DNA of 38,500 nt from Mesostigma viride (lineage: Eukaryota; Streptophyta; Mesostigmatophyceae; Mesostigmatales; Mesostigmataceae), in the NCBI GenBank assembly GCA_009746045.1, contig RPFO01000418.1, positions 2,625,334 to 2,663,833 of the forward strand, read 5' to 3'. Below are positions 1-11,600 of this stretch, in pieces. Position numbers and translations under genes: made by a program. Every line of letters starts with the position of its first letter. Within the stretch, counting starts at the first letter, position 1. The notes below the pieces were generated by a model, which saw nothing but the letters and a program-made list of their open reading frames with translations, searched no databases and was not told where the DNA came from.

Positions 1-1380
1 GAAGCGAGGGTACAGAGCGTATTCCAACCCTGTACACATGTTGCTATGGATTCGGCACAAAAATCAGTTCAATGCACCGCGGTGCCGAGTTTCCAGGATG
101 CACATTGCACCGCAGTCCAAAACTGGGGTCCACTTTGAATCCTCAAGTCTGGGTGACCCAACCTGAAGCTGCACAAATGGCCAGGCCTCACATACATGGC
201 CTACTCACCCACACACCACAGCCTAGTGTGGGGAGCCTTGGAACACAAATATCATCAAACCCCGATGCCCTGCCCGGACGTCGTTCCAATAATACACCAT
301 GGACCGTCCGTGCCAGTCACCAGTTATCCTTGACCTGCCAAGGGGGTCGCCTTGCCAAGCTGTAGCAAAAGCCATGCCACACCATATTTCTTCCTGGCAC
401 CTTGGAAATGCCGCCGCTTGCTCTCTGAGGCGGCCACATGACTTCAAGTAACGGAATCAAGCCCCGAGGTGCCGCCCTCCAGGGACACTGATCACGCAAC
501 GGCAAATGGTAGCAGCCCTCATGGGATAAAAAAGAGGAGGGCTGCTTTCTCATGGAGCACCACGCCCTGTACGAAAGACCATGACACGGCGCTGTGTGCG
601 CGCCACATGTTTGCTTGCCAGTCACCTTCCATGCCTGGAGCTACAAAGCACAACTTTGCCTGCATAAACATCCCCGCACGCTCCGACCTGGATCCGTAAC
701 CGCTGCCCTGCCTAAGAGCCATCAAAGAGCCGATGGGCGTAAGGCATCCACTTCGGCCCCCTGATGGGGAACGGGCCAGGGACCCAGCTGCTATCTCCAC
801 CAAAAGAGACAGAAAAAGTTACCAACCCATCCATACAGCGGCTTCCTCTGCCCTGCCCCCTAAGGGGTACATGTCCCTCCAGGGGTAAGGCATGACCCCC
901 ACCTAACGTTAGGGGTGTGACCCTTGCCTTTCCCCAAAGCCTTGCATCAACATGGCCAAGGCCAGCGCGAGCGTTCCTCGCCCCCAAAGCTCAACTCGCG
1001 CTCGGGACTTGTCCAGAAATCGCGACAGGAATTGTCCAGAGCGACAGTGATAAACGGTCACTTGGAATAAAACACGCGTCTGTGTAAGCAAGCAACCCTG
1101 GCCCCCCTTGAGGAGTGCGAGCCTCACGGAGCAACCTACTTGACAACGCAGGCGAGTGCTGTGCAGAAGTAACACACACAGGGAACACAAGTTGCCCGAT
1201 GACCTATAAAGGATTTGCAAGGCCCCATGAAGCCGAGGCGCCCGCGTCGCATGGCCCATGCAAACAAGCCTCAACACGCCACGTCGGCGGCCTGCCACCC
1301 ACCCACCCGGGCATCGAGTGTCACTTACGTAGCACATCCGGCAGCAATGGATCCTTTCGCTCATGCTCATTCCTCTATTT
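1..1380. other. No identifiable gene
   Basis: I see no protein I recognise here on either strand. The open frames are short, overlap each other in several frames and have no family motif. The sequence is mixed unique DNA without an obvious tandem array. It may be intergenic, or intronic to a gene that starts outside the window. On the minus strand a good donor-like GTAAGT lies near 1328-1333, but I could not attach an exon to it. Confidence 0.5.
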
Positions 1381-1387
1381 TTTGCAG

Positions 1388-1580
1388 GAGGTTCGGCAGT
1401 ATAAGGTACGCAGCAGCTGTACACCCAACCACCTGACCCAGAGGCCGTGCTCCTCTTCCTTCCTTCCTCCCTCCACTCCATGCAGGCTCCTGTCATCAGT
1501 GCCTACGGCCTCCTGTCTGTCACTCGGAGGACAGCACCTGCATCATCCTCGTGGCGTGTCCTACGGCTTAAGGGGGCTGG
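1388..1580 (+). other. Possible exon fragments (18-nt micro-exon and a following exon)
   Basis: A T-rich tract ending TTTTTTGCAG precedes GAGGTTCGGCAGTATAAG (about 1388-1405), which is followed by GTACGC. This is the layout of an acceptor, an 18-nt exon and a donor. A second pyrimidine-rich acceptor ending CCATGCAG lies near 1485, before a stretch open in two frames. Joined in phase 0 the peptide starts EVRQYK-APVISAYGLL and soon meets a stop. I do not recognise the product. These could be terminal exons of a plus-strand gene from the left that converges on the b561 gene, or chance splice-like signals. Confidence 0.2.
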
Positions 1581-1615
1581 CTTGTGATCATGTTGTTTGC
1601 ATGACGAACAAGGAG

Positions 1616-1800
1616 ACACCTTATAATACTACAGCTTCGCGTGGCAACCGCCCAAGCGTTGCAGTGACCAGAATAGTGACCAACGGGTCTAGTATAGCAT
1701 ACTAGTGCTTCGCGTGGCAACCGCCCAAGCGTTGTCGTGACCATAATAGTGACCAACGGGTCTAGTACAGCATACTAGTGCTTCGCAAGGCAACCTCAAG
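1616..1800. repeat. 73-bp tandem repeat, locus 1
   Basis: The start GCTTCGC recurs at 1634, 1707 and 1780, exactly 73 bp apart. The unit contains GGCAACCGCCCAAGCGTTG, GTGACCA and GGGTCTAGTA, with a few substitutions between copies. The same unit with the same period occurs at 12697-12875. Confidence 0.85.
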
Positions 1801-1829
1801 GGGGCTGGCTTGCGATACTGGTGGCCCGG

Positions 1830-2013
1830 GTTCACGAAAGGGTGTCCTACAGGGATCCGCGGAGCGCTCTGGTATGGCCCAGACCGTGGGGGGCTTCAAG
1901 GGGGGTCAAAAGAGGGGCTACAAGGGGGGCATGTCGCCCAGGAGGGGCGGGTCCCCGACCGGGGGGGCGTGTCCCCTACAAGGGGCCATGAGGAGGGCCA
2001 CGCGGGGGGCCAC
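1830..2013. repeat. G-rich degenerate repeats just 3' of the b561 stop
   Basis: The plus strand is a run of degenerate units built on CTACAAGGGG and AGGGGGGC (near 1917, 1973 and 2013). On the minus strand they read CCCCTTGTAG, which is the end of the b561 coding region including its TAG stop. This stretch is therefore probably the 3' UTR, or a downstream intron, of the b561 gene, expanded by duplication of its last coding bases. No other gene is visible. Confidence 0.45.
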
Positions 2014-5000
2014 CTACAAGGGGGGGCCGGGCGTGGGCATCATGCCGACCTCGACCCCGAACCCCCGCAGCGATTGCACTCTAGCCGCGTCCTTCTTGAC
2101 GCGCATCCGGTACGTGACCAGCTCCAGCACGACCGCGGCCACAGCCACCACGCCGATGTACACTGAGAAGCCCAGCATGAGCTGCCACACGTCCTCCTGC
2201 TGCTCGTCCTTGTACCGGCCCAGGCCGACGTAGATGTTGATCAGGCCCAGGAAGAGGGTTGTGAGACCGAATGTACGATGGAACCACTCCCACGCGCGCC
2301 GGCGGGTAGACTTCTCAATGTCCTTGGTGCTGGACTCGGGCCCCCCGTGTTCGGGCTTGGCGGGGCGGTAGCTGGCGCCCCCCAGCTGGGTGAGCATGAG
2401 GGCGATTACGGTCCAGCCGAGGTTCCCGTGGCGGGCGTTCAGGCGCGGGAACTGGTAGAGCGCGTAGGAGAAGCCGACGAGGGCGACAAAGACGGCCACG
2501 CTGTTGACCGCGCGGTGGAGGTGGAACCTGGGTGGAGGGGAGGAGGGCGGGGGGGGGGGGAGAGCGGAGGGGGGGGGGGAGAACGGGCAAGTAAGGGGGT
2601 AGAGAAGGGGGGTGTTAGGGGGAGGGGGTGGCTTTGTAGGGGGCTAGGGAGAGAGGGGCCAGCAAACACCCCATGGTGAAAAGGAAGAGCGGGCCTGGGA
2701 TGGAGCAACAGACTGGAGGGGTGCGGTCACGGGCGTGCCATAACAGCTTTACCTTATCTGCATGCCCCTATCTGCCTGCTTGACACAGAGGCACGAAGGC
2801 ATGAAAGGGGGCGATAGGTGACGGCTGGCATGACATGAGGGGGACGCCGTAGTGGATTAGGGGGGAGAGAGGATGGGCCGACATGGGGAATACCCAGGCC
2901 GCCTACGATAATGAGGGTGGTAGCACGCGCCGTAGTGGATGAGGGAGGAGAGAGGATGGGCCGACATGGGGAATACCCAGGCCGCCTACGATAATGAGGG
3001 TGGTAGCACGCGCCGTAGTGGATGAGGGGGGAGAGAGGATGGGCCGACATGGGGAATACCCAGGCCGCCTACGATAATGAGGGTGGTAGCACGCGCCGTA
3101 GTGGATGAGGGGGGAGAGAGGATGGGCCGACATGGGGAATACCCAGGCCGCCTACGATAATGAGGGTGATAGCACGCGCCGTAGTGGATGAGGGGGGAGA
3201 GAGGATGGGCCGACATGGGGAATACCCAGGCCGCCTACGATAATGAGGGTGGTAGCACGCGCCGTAGTGGATGAGGGAGGAGAGAGGATGGGCCGACATG
3301 GGGAATACCCAGGCCGCCTACGATAATGAGGGTGGTAGCACGCGCCGTAGTGGATGAGGGAGGAGAGAGGATGGGCCGACATGGGGAATACCCAGGCCGC
3401 CTACGATAATGAGGGTGGTAGCACGCGCCGTAGTGGATGAGGGAGGAGAGAGGATGGGCCGACATGGGGAATACCCAGGCCGCCTACGATAATGAGGGTG
3501 GTAGCACGCGCCGTAGTGGATGAGGGGGAGAGAGGATGGGCCGACATGGGGAATACCCAGGCCGCCTACGATAATGAGGGTGATAGCACGCGCCGTAGTG
3601 GATGAGGGGGGAGAGAGGATGGGCCGACATGGGGAATACCCAGGCCGCCTACGATAATGAGGGTGATAGCACGCGCCGTAGTGGATGAGGGGGAGAGAGG
3701 ATGGGCCGACATGGGGAATACCCAGGCCGCCTACGATAATGAGGGTGATAGCACGCGCCGTAGTGGATGAGGGGGGAGAGAGGATGGGCCGACATGGGGA
3801 ATACCCAGGCCGCCTACGATAATGAGGGTGATAGCACGCGCCGTAGTGGATGAGGGAGGAGAGAGGATGGGCCGACATGGGGAATACCCAGGCCGCCTAC
3901 GATAATGAGGGTGATAGCACGCGCCGTAGTGGATGAGGGAGGAGAGAGGATGGGCCGACATGGGGAATACCCAGGCCGCCTACGATAATGAGGGTGATAG
4001 CACGCGCCGTAGTGGATGAGGGAGGAGAGAGGATGGGCCGACATGGGGAATACCCAGGCCGCCTACGATAATGAGGGTGATAGCACGCGCCGTAGTGGAT
4101 GAGGGGGGAGAGAGGATGGGCCGACATGGGGAATACCCAGGCCGCCTACGATAATGAGGGTGATAGCACGCACCGTAGTGGATGAGGGGGGAGAGAGGAT
4201 GGGCCGACATGGGGAATACCCAGGCCGCCTACGATAATGAGGGTGGTAGCACGCGCCGTAGTGGATGAGGGAGGAGAGAGGATGGGCCGACATGGGGAAT
4301 ACCCAGGCCGCCTACGATAATGAGGGTGGTAGCACGCGCCGTAGTGGATGAGGGAGGAGAGAGGATGGGCCGACATGGGGAATACCCAGGCCGCCTACGA
4401 TAATGAGGGTGATAGCACGCGCCGTAGTGGATGAGGGGGAGAGAGGATGGGCCGACATGGGGAATACCCAGGCCGCCTACGATAATGAGGGTGATAGCAC
4501 GCGCCGTAGTGGATGAGGGGGGAGAGAGGATGGGCCGACATGGGGAATACCCAGGCCGCCTACGATAATGAGGGTGGTAGCACGCGCCGTAGTGGATGAG
4601 GGGGGAGAGAGGATGGGCCGACATGGGGAATACCCAGGCCGCCTACGATAATGAGGGTGATAGCACGCGCCGTAGTGGATGAGGGAGGAGAGAGGATGGG
4701 CCGACATGGGGAATACCCAGGCCGCCTACGATAATGAGGGTGATAGCACGCGCCGTAGTGGATGAGGGGGGAGAGAGGATGGGCCGACATGGGGAATACC
4801 CAGGCCGCCTACGATAATGAGGGTGATAGCACGCGCCGTAGTGGATGAGGGAGGAGAGAGGATGGGCCGACATGGGGAATACCCAGGCCGCCTACGATAA
4901 TGAGGGTGGTAGCACGCGCCGTAGTGGATGAGGGGGGAGAGGGATGGGCCGACATGGGGAATACCCAGGCTGGGTACGATAATGAGGGTGATAGCACGCG

Positions 5001-7438
5001 CCGTAGTGGATGAGGGAGGAGAGAGGATGGGCCGACATGGGGAATACCCAGGCCGCCTACGATAATGAGGGTGGTAGCACGCGCCGTAGTGGATGAGGGA
5101 GGAGAGAGGATGGGCCGACATGGGGAATACCCAGGCCGCCTACGATAATGAGGGTGATAGCACGCGCCGTAGTGGATGAGGGAGGAGAGAGGATGGGCCG
5201 ACATGGGGAATACCCAGGCCGCCTACGATAATGAGGGTGGTAGCACGCGCCGTAGTGGATGAGGGGGGAGAGAGGATGGGCCGACATGGGGAATACCCAG
5301 GCCGCCTACGATAATGAGGGTGATAGCACGCGCCGTAGTGGATGAGGGAGGAGAGAGGATGGGCCGACATGGGGAATACCCAGGCTGGGTACGATAATGA
5401 GGGTGGTAGCACGCGCCGTAGTGGCTTTAGTAGGTGGCAAGGAACATGGGCGCACAGGCAGTCATGCCAAGATTGGAACCAAAGCCTGGTGTTGATGCCC
5501 TTGCCCTTGCTCCTGCCCTTGCTACTGGCACTGGCACTGGCACTGGCACTGGCACTGGCACTGGCACTGGCACTGGCACTGGCACTGGCACTGGCACTGG
5601 CACTGCCCTTTCCCTTGCCCTCGCCCTCGCCCTCGCCCTCGCCCTTTCCCTTTCCCTTTCGCTTTCGCTTTCGCTTTCGCTTTCGCTTTCGCTTTCCCTT
5701 TCCCTTTCCATTTGAATTGCCTTTGCCATGCAGCTACGGTCAGGGGGCCACCAGCACCGATGAGAGCCGTGGTGACCTTTAGCCTGGGAGTAGGTCTGCA
5801 CCTAACCATATGAGTCAGTGGGTGCAGACCTGCCCCACTATACGAATGGGTACAACCACACCGGTGCAAGCACCATGCGAGGGAGGGTTCAGGCACACAC
5901 CGGTGCAGCAACACCAACCAGTGGGCGCAGACCTGCCCCATCCTTAACCCCAGTAGGGTCGTGATGGGTGGGTAGCCGATAGCTATATTGGGCTATATTG
6001 GGCACCAAGGGGTTGCATTCATCTTCACCAAGGGGTTGATAATGATAAACTAGGGAGGGGTATCTGCTCACCACATCGGGGCATGCCTGTAGACAGTATA
6101 TAACGTATACACTATTATAGAACAAAACCACGACAGCGTGGCGGATGTAGACACTGTGTATCTAGTAGACGATCCAATCAACACGACAGCGTGGCGGGCA
6201 CGGTCACTAGACTCGTCATCTCACCACAGCGTGGCGGGCAGCAGCATGCGGCCGTATCGCCCGACCAGGATCGCGGCGGGCATGAACACGGCGAACGCAA
6301 AGTACATGATGAGGCCGTGCCGCCGCTGCTCGTCGCGCCGTGTGTCCGCGCGCGAGCTGTGCCCTTCCCCACTCGCCCAGTTGATCCACCCGGTCCCCCG
6401 GCTCTGCCCGTGGTAGACCAGCGTGTCGACGTCCGACCACGCCCAGATGAGCTGACTCGACCCCCCCCGGGTGTTCACGCCAAGGTGGGAGGGTATGTCG
6501 GAGGCGCGGACCGAGAAGGAGACTTGCGTCCGGCCAGCCGACTCGGAAGCGGTCGAGGAGAGCAAGGGGAGCGAGGTGGATGGGATGGCGGATAGGGAAG
6601 GTAGGTCTGTGGCCAGCTGGTAGAGCTGGTAGACGCGCACACTGGCGCCTGCCCCGCCCCAGCCCAGCACGGCGAGGCTGCCTTGCATCCAGCCATTGGA
6701 GGAGAAGCCCAGCGCGACGTAGCCGCTCGTGTGGGCGTCCAGGGTGATGTCTAGGACGTCAGTGTTCAGCGTCCAGTACATGCGCAGCTGGGGCCCGTCC
6801 AGGGGGAGCGAGCACTGAAAAGCGGTGCAAGGGGCCGCGGTGGAGGAGGGGGGCGGCGGGCTGGGGGGGGGTAGGCAGCTGAGATCGATGAGCTGGTTCG
6901 CTCGGGAGGATCCATGGTAGGACAGCTCAGGGGAGACCCCGGTCGCGAAGATCATGTGGATCGGCGCGCTGAGCGCCGCGCCCACGAACAGCTCAACGAC
7001 GCTGACGGAGATCGTGAATCGGACGGTCGTCGTGCCGTTCGACACGGTCGTCGACGCGGACGAGAGCGTGACGTCGTTGGCGAGACGCGCGGACGCGGAG
7101 GGGGCCGTCGGGTTTTGGGCCGTGAGCCGGTACGCGTTGGTGCTGTTCCCGAACCCGACGATCGCCAAGCTCCCGACCATGGCACCTGAGGGGGAGAAGC
7201 CCACGCCGACCCAACCCTGTGTACGTGCGCTGGCGGTGATGGTGAGCTGCGTCGCCGTTAGCTGCCATCGCAAGTCAATGCTCGACGGGCTCGAGGGGCC
7301 CAAGGGAAGGGTGATCGTCCTGGAAGGTACGTCACAGACTGCAGCTGCAACAGTAGCCAGGGCGAGAACGCAGGCCGTGACCTGCCATGACGACGCAGCC
7401 ATCCTGATACAACTTGTTAACCACGCGAATGCAGGCAC
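2014..7438 (-). CDS. Two-DOMON cytochrome b561 protein (CYBDOM type), two exons
   Basis: Exons are 6225-7438 and 2014-2527, joined in phase 2 (CTGTG|GTGAGA donor, CCACCCAG acceptor) to give 575 aa. The family is thought to move electrons across membranes, often with ascorbate as donor. A signal peptide lies near residues 13-34, with a better start possibly at Met13 (position 7402). DOMON 1 spans about 37-186 and DOMON 2 about 208-355. Both keep the Met and His heme-ligand positions (M87/H175 and M251/H343, the latter in YHGQSRG). A b561 core follows. H374, H409, H438 and H488 lie in RRHG, WFHLH, RHGNLGW and WFHRTFG and would be the four heme ligands. About five membrane helices are visible, the last near 505-530. 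The splice falls inside the core and restores the WFxLH motif, which strongly supports the join. The stop TAG lies inside TTGTAGGTGG, so a cryptic GTAGGT donor and a further exon cannot be excluded. Confidence 0.87.
2528..2665 (-). promoter_or_regulatory. Polypyrimidine tract and 3' splice site of the b561 intron
   Basis: Read on the minus strand this is about 130 nt of nearly pure C/T ending CCACCCAG at the exon 2 boundary. On the plus strand it is a G/A run with several stretches of eight or more G. It is unusually long for a polypyrimidine tract and G-quadruplex-prone on the plus strand. Confidence 0.6.
2840..5424. repeat. 83-bp minisatellite array, about 31 copies
   Basis: Near-identical 83-bp units run head to tail through the b561 intron. 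Fixed blocks include GGGCCGACATGGGGAATACC and TAGCACGCGCCGTAGTG. Copies differ mainly at GGTGGTAG versus GGTGATAG, at GAGGGAGG versus GAGGGGGG, and by occasional 1-bp losses. Two copies (about 4970 and 5386) carry GGCTGGGTACG in place of GGCCGCCTACG. The unit is not a multiple of three. Short minus-strand frames through it are repeat artefacts. Confidence 0.97.
5520..5712. repeat. Hexanucleotide repeats (CTGGCA, then GCCCTC, CCCTTT, CGCTTT)
   Basis: About 13 copies of CTGGCA (5524-5606) grade into pyrimidine-rich hexamers that change stepwise from GCCCTT/GCCCTC to CCCTTT to CGCTTT and back. All units are 6 bp, so all frames stay open. The array lies in the b561 intron and is purine-rich on the transcribed sense. 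Confidence 0.95.
5713..6224 (-). other. Start of the b561 intron with copies of the exon end
   Basis: No gene. The 5' splice site is CGCTGTG|GTGAGA at 6224/6225. The exon end CCCGCCACGCTGT is repeated inside the intron, read on the minus strand, around 6187-6199 and 6134-6146, each copy again followed by GTG. Short dispersed duplications of GCAGACCTGCCCCA (near 5826 and 5927) and CACACCGGTGCA (near 5857 and 5895) also occur. Confidence 0.7.
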
Positions 7439-8639
7439 TTCGCTACTAGCGGCAAGGGCGCCCCCGTTTAAACGTGGCCTTCACTAACAGAATATAATGT
7501 CGACGATTCCCCTTAGAAATTGCGTTGCCTCGAAGCATTCCGTGCTGATCCCCCCCCCCAAATGCCTCTCATGCCGACTGGTCATCGTGGTCGACCACCG
7601 TATGAAATCGGGGATGATTATCCACGTTTGCAAGGAAGAAAGACCCAATTGTCAACGACGGTCGAGTAGTGTAGGCTGCTGCATGGGGGGTAAAGGCTAG
7701 GGTACAACTAAGGCGTTACAGCAACGGGCTGCCCTCTGGCCCGGGCACAGGCCATTGCCCTCAGATTACTACGTGTGTGCCACTTTTCAAGTGCGGATGC
7801 CTTCCCCTTTGCCCTTCATCTGACCAAGTAAGCGCACTGGGATTCTGGGAACGATCTGATGATCTGAATCTGATCCGAGCGTTTCTTGCTTGGCAAAGCC
7901 CCAGCTCGGCCATGTACAGAATATATGTATGTACATAATTGCATTTTAGTACGGATATGGCGGGAAAAAAAAGAAGTGGACTGAACGCATGGCAAAGCGG
8001 TACCTACTTGGGTGTCGCGGAATCACGAGGACAGACCTCGTTGCAGGTGAGTCTCGAGGAATCTCATGTCAGCACTTCGAAGATTGCGTACATTTCAGCA
8101 AGAGCATCTCAATCCTGTGCCTCCTGGCAGCTCGGAGCGCGAAAGAGGAAAAAGTCCAGAAAGTATGACAGCAACGCCGCGCCATGAACATGTGCCAGCT
8201 TGCAGCAGTAGAATGAGAACCATCGGGGCAGTTGCCAGCCACTACCTACAATACCGCACTACGTGGCGATGCTGATAAACAGGATATTGCCCAGGCCACG
8301 TGCGTTGTTGGATAATTTCATTGAGGCAGCGAGCCGGGCACACCCAGTCGGGCATTGCGCGCAACTGCGGTCCTTGCAAACTCGCTACTATTCGTAGCCC
8401 AATTCGCCTCTGGTAAGTGCGCTTTCAACTGCCATTCATCAGCTCTGGCCAGCCCGCCGATTGATTTCTCTATTACAGTGAAGAGATGATGACGTGTTGG
8501 CCTTTTCCTTAACTCGTTGAGAACAATTGACAAAAATGTGCCTTCTGTGAACTCCAACCTGCCACGCTTACATGCCAAATGTCAAACTTCCCGAGCCAGT
8601 TTCCCGGTTTTCTTAACCGGGCTTATAGCTCTCCATATA
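7439..8639. promoter_or_regulatory. Divergent intergenic region between the b561 and glyoxalase genes
   Basis: The two genes are transcribed away from each other, so this 1.2 kb should hold both promoters. I see no convincing TATA box or known motif. An AT-rich stretch (AATATATGTATGTACATAATT, with its last base at about 7940) is the only compositional feature. A possible small gene (7957-8275) lies inside. No tandem arrays occur here, unlike in the flanking introns. Confidence 0.5.
7957..8275 (+). CDS. Possible small two-exon gene of unknown function
   Basis: An ATG at 7957 opens 30 codons (MAGKKRSGLNAWQSG...) ending exactly at a strong donor, TTGCAG|GTGAGT (8046/8047). A TTTCAG acceptor 52 nt later (exon from 8099) continues in phase 0 to a stop at 8273-8275, giving 88 aa. 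I do not recognise the protein. It could also be a 5' UTR exon of the downstream glyoxalase gene. A 52-nt intron is much shorter than any other here, so the model is weak. Confidence 0.25.
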
Positions 8640-11600
8640 ATGGCGACCATCGGGATCCTTCATACCAGCGGGTTGGTCCCGACGGTTTCAGCCAAGTTTG
8701 CCAGCGCATGGAAGGGATCGCTCACATCTTTGACCTATCAAGCCAGGCAGCCGCGTGCAAATTTCTCGACGCGGGTGCGCAACGCAGTGAATGCCGAGGA
8801 ATGGGTTGCTAAGGACAACCGCCGGTTCCTGTATGCGTCCATTCAGGTATGTATAAGATTTCTCCCCTCGGCCCCGCCCTTCATTCTCCCCCTTTTTAGA
8901 TACAGCCGCCACAAGCAGCCTCTAAAATGCATTATGTTTCGGGTCTTTGTTCGAGCCCTGTCAAACGAATTACCACTCATACCTCAGTGTGTCCACCCGC
9001 TCTACCAGGCGTGAACTGCCCCACGTCGATGTAAAGGGTTGCCAGGGCAATCTTGCGAGAAATGGTGTGTAAAAGGCACCGCACGGTCAGTCATCCAGAC
9101 TCGTCTTCCGCATAAAGCTCCCTATGAGACATAAAAGCGGGGTAAGGTTGGGGGGGTGTTTGGGGGTGTGGTCGGGGATGTGGTCGGGGATGTGGTCGGG
9201 TTTGTGGTCAGGGGTGTGGTTGGGGGTGTGGTTGGGGGTGTGGTTGGGGATGTGGTCGGGGGTGTGGTTGGGGGTGTGGTTGGGGGTGTGGTTGGGGGTG
9301 TGGTTGGGGGTGTGGTTGGGGGTGTGGTTGGGGGTGTGGTTGGGCAATGCCACTTGCACAACCTCGCCGCTCGCGCATGCAACGACCAGCATGGCATGGT
9401 GCTGTCCACCACTTGACCCTGGCAGGTGTCATCACGTAGCAGGTACTAGGTACCATGGGAATGCAGCCAGCCGCCCATTCGCGTCTGTCGTTGGTCGCTC
9501 GGGCTTCTCCCCCCACACTGTTGCGACCGTCCTCTCCTGCCCACCCACAGTTGGCTCCCTCCTGCCCACCCACGGGTGGCTCCCCTCCTCCCCGCCCGTC
9601 CCTCTGGTCTCCCCCATGGCATTGCATAGCGAGGCGTGCCCTGTGGATAAATAGCTTTATCATTTTTTATATAAACTTCTTGTTCGACCGTGGATGAGTA
9701 GCGATGCGCACCAAGTGGATTAATGATTCTCAAGTACAGGCCGGGCCGTATGCTGGCCGTGTGGATTGTCGTTAACGGGATGTATGCTGGCCACGTGGAG
9801 CCCCCATTCCGACGATTGCTCTTCACACATCCCATCGCCTGCACCCACTTGTCCCCAGTGCTCAATAGTTCTCCATAATGGCTTCCCCCGTGGGTCGATT
9901 GCGGGAGGCAGCCTCTCAAGCGTGTGGCCAGGGGGGCTATGGCGAGGTTAACTCTATGGGCCGCAGCATTATCGGAAGCCACCCCCCTTTCAGGGGTTGC
10001 CAAGCCAAGCCGTTGCGTTGCATGCCACGCACCTTAGTGCGCGTCCTGTTCATCGTGAAGCCTCAGCGCAGCCAGGCGCGGGCCCGTCGCTCTGCGCGAC
10101 CCTGCTTGCTGCAAACTGTCAACTTCTCGCATATGCTGGTGCATGATAGAATTTTGCAATATATGGCGTTTTTTGTCCAATGGAGCCAATCAGCCCGCAT
10201 CTATCGGCCGGTCAGCCCACTCAGCCCACGACCTGGCTGCGCCTGCATGGAGGCGTGTGTCTAGTGACAGCTGCTACTCGTGTTCTCCCCCAGGCGTTCT
10301 CCCAATAAAGGTCGTTTCTAGCGCGCAATAAAGCTATAGCAGGATAAAGGCTTTCCCACAGAGAAATGCCGGAAGCTGCGTGAGCGACCCCGTGCCCTGG
10401 GGGGGTTGAATTCCCATCACCTAACGTCTAGCGTCTTGTCCCAACGACCAGAACGAGCTTCTAGGCTTGTGGTTGTGGCCCCGCGCGCGGAGGTTCCTGT
10501 CTCGAACGTTCTGGAGCATGAGAGCGTAGCTTCTCGAGCATGGTGAAGAGCATGTGAACAAGTAGGAGTATATTCAACTAGGAGAAGCCACGGCAGGGTT
10601 GGTCAGGTTGTTTCTAGAGCAGCTGTTTTTTACTCAGCGCATTCTGCCAGAAAAGGCATGCCCCATTTTTCCAGGCCAGGGGAGGCGGATTTCTTCACCT
10701 TAGAGCCTTCGCTGATCACTTGCAGCCGCTACTCTCCCCCCTGCACCTCTTGTCACTTCCCATTATGCTGCTGCTCTTGTTGCCGCTGCATTTGCTCAGC
10801 CATGTGTGCATGCGTGCGCACGTGCGCACGTGTGTGCGTGTGTGCGTGCGTGCGTACGTGCGTGCGTGCCCGCCTGCCCGCCCGCCCGCCCGCCCGCCCG
10901 CCGCCCGCCCGCCCGCCCGCCCGCCCGCCCGCCCGCCCGCCCGCCCGCCCGCCCGCCCGCCCGCCGCCCGCCCGCCCGCCCGCCCCGCCGCCCGCCCGCC
11001 CGCCCGCCCGCCCGCCGCCCGCCCGCCCGCCCGCCCGCCCGCCCGCCGCCCGCCCGCCCGCCCGCCCCTGCCCGCCCGCCCGCCCGCACCCAGCCCGCCC
11101 GCCCGCCCGCCCGCCCGCCCGCCCGCCCGCACCCAGCCCGCCCGCCCGCCCGCCCGCCCGCCCGCCCGCCCGCCCGCCGCTCGCCGCCGCCCGCCCGCCC
11201 GCCCGCCCGCCCGCCCGCCCGCCCGCCCGCCCGCTCGCCCGCCCGCCCGCCCGCCCTCCCGCCCGCCCGCCCGCTCGCCCGCCCGCCCGCCCGCCCGCCC
11301 GCCCGCCCGCCCGCCCGCCCGCCTGCCTGCCTGCCTGCCTGTGTGCGTGCGTGCCTGCATGGCAGGTCGCCAACCTTGATGCCACCAAGGAGTACTACCA
11401 GAAGCTGTTTGGCATGTCGGTGCAGCACGGCGCGCCAGCGGGGGGTGCCAAGTCTGCGACGTATTTTGGGTGAGGGAGCCCGCAGCATAGTTTATTCCGC
11501 AGCACTGTGTTGTGGCCTCATCCATGACATCATTGGGTGGGGGCGCCACGCATTGGCTATTATCCATGACATAATTCGGGAGAGGGCGCCACGCTCTGGT

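Noticed and set aside
2840-5424. CRISPR-like array
   Set aside because: Units of 83 bp are contiguous with no unique spacers, in a eukaryotic intron.
8318-8578. 86-codon minus-strand frame (MACKRGRLEF...)
   Set aside because: It looks somewhat protein-like, but has no family match I know, no splice partners, and overlaps the glyoxalase 5' region.
9150-9346. Interstitial telomere repeat
   Set aside because: The 12-bp GTGTGGTTGGGG unit does not match the plant or algal telomere units TTTAGGG or TTTTAGGG.
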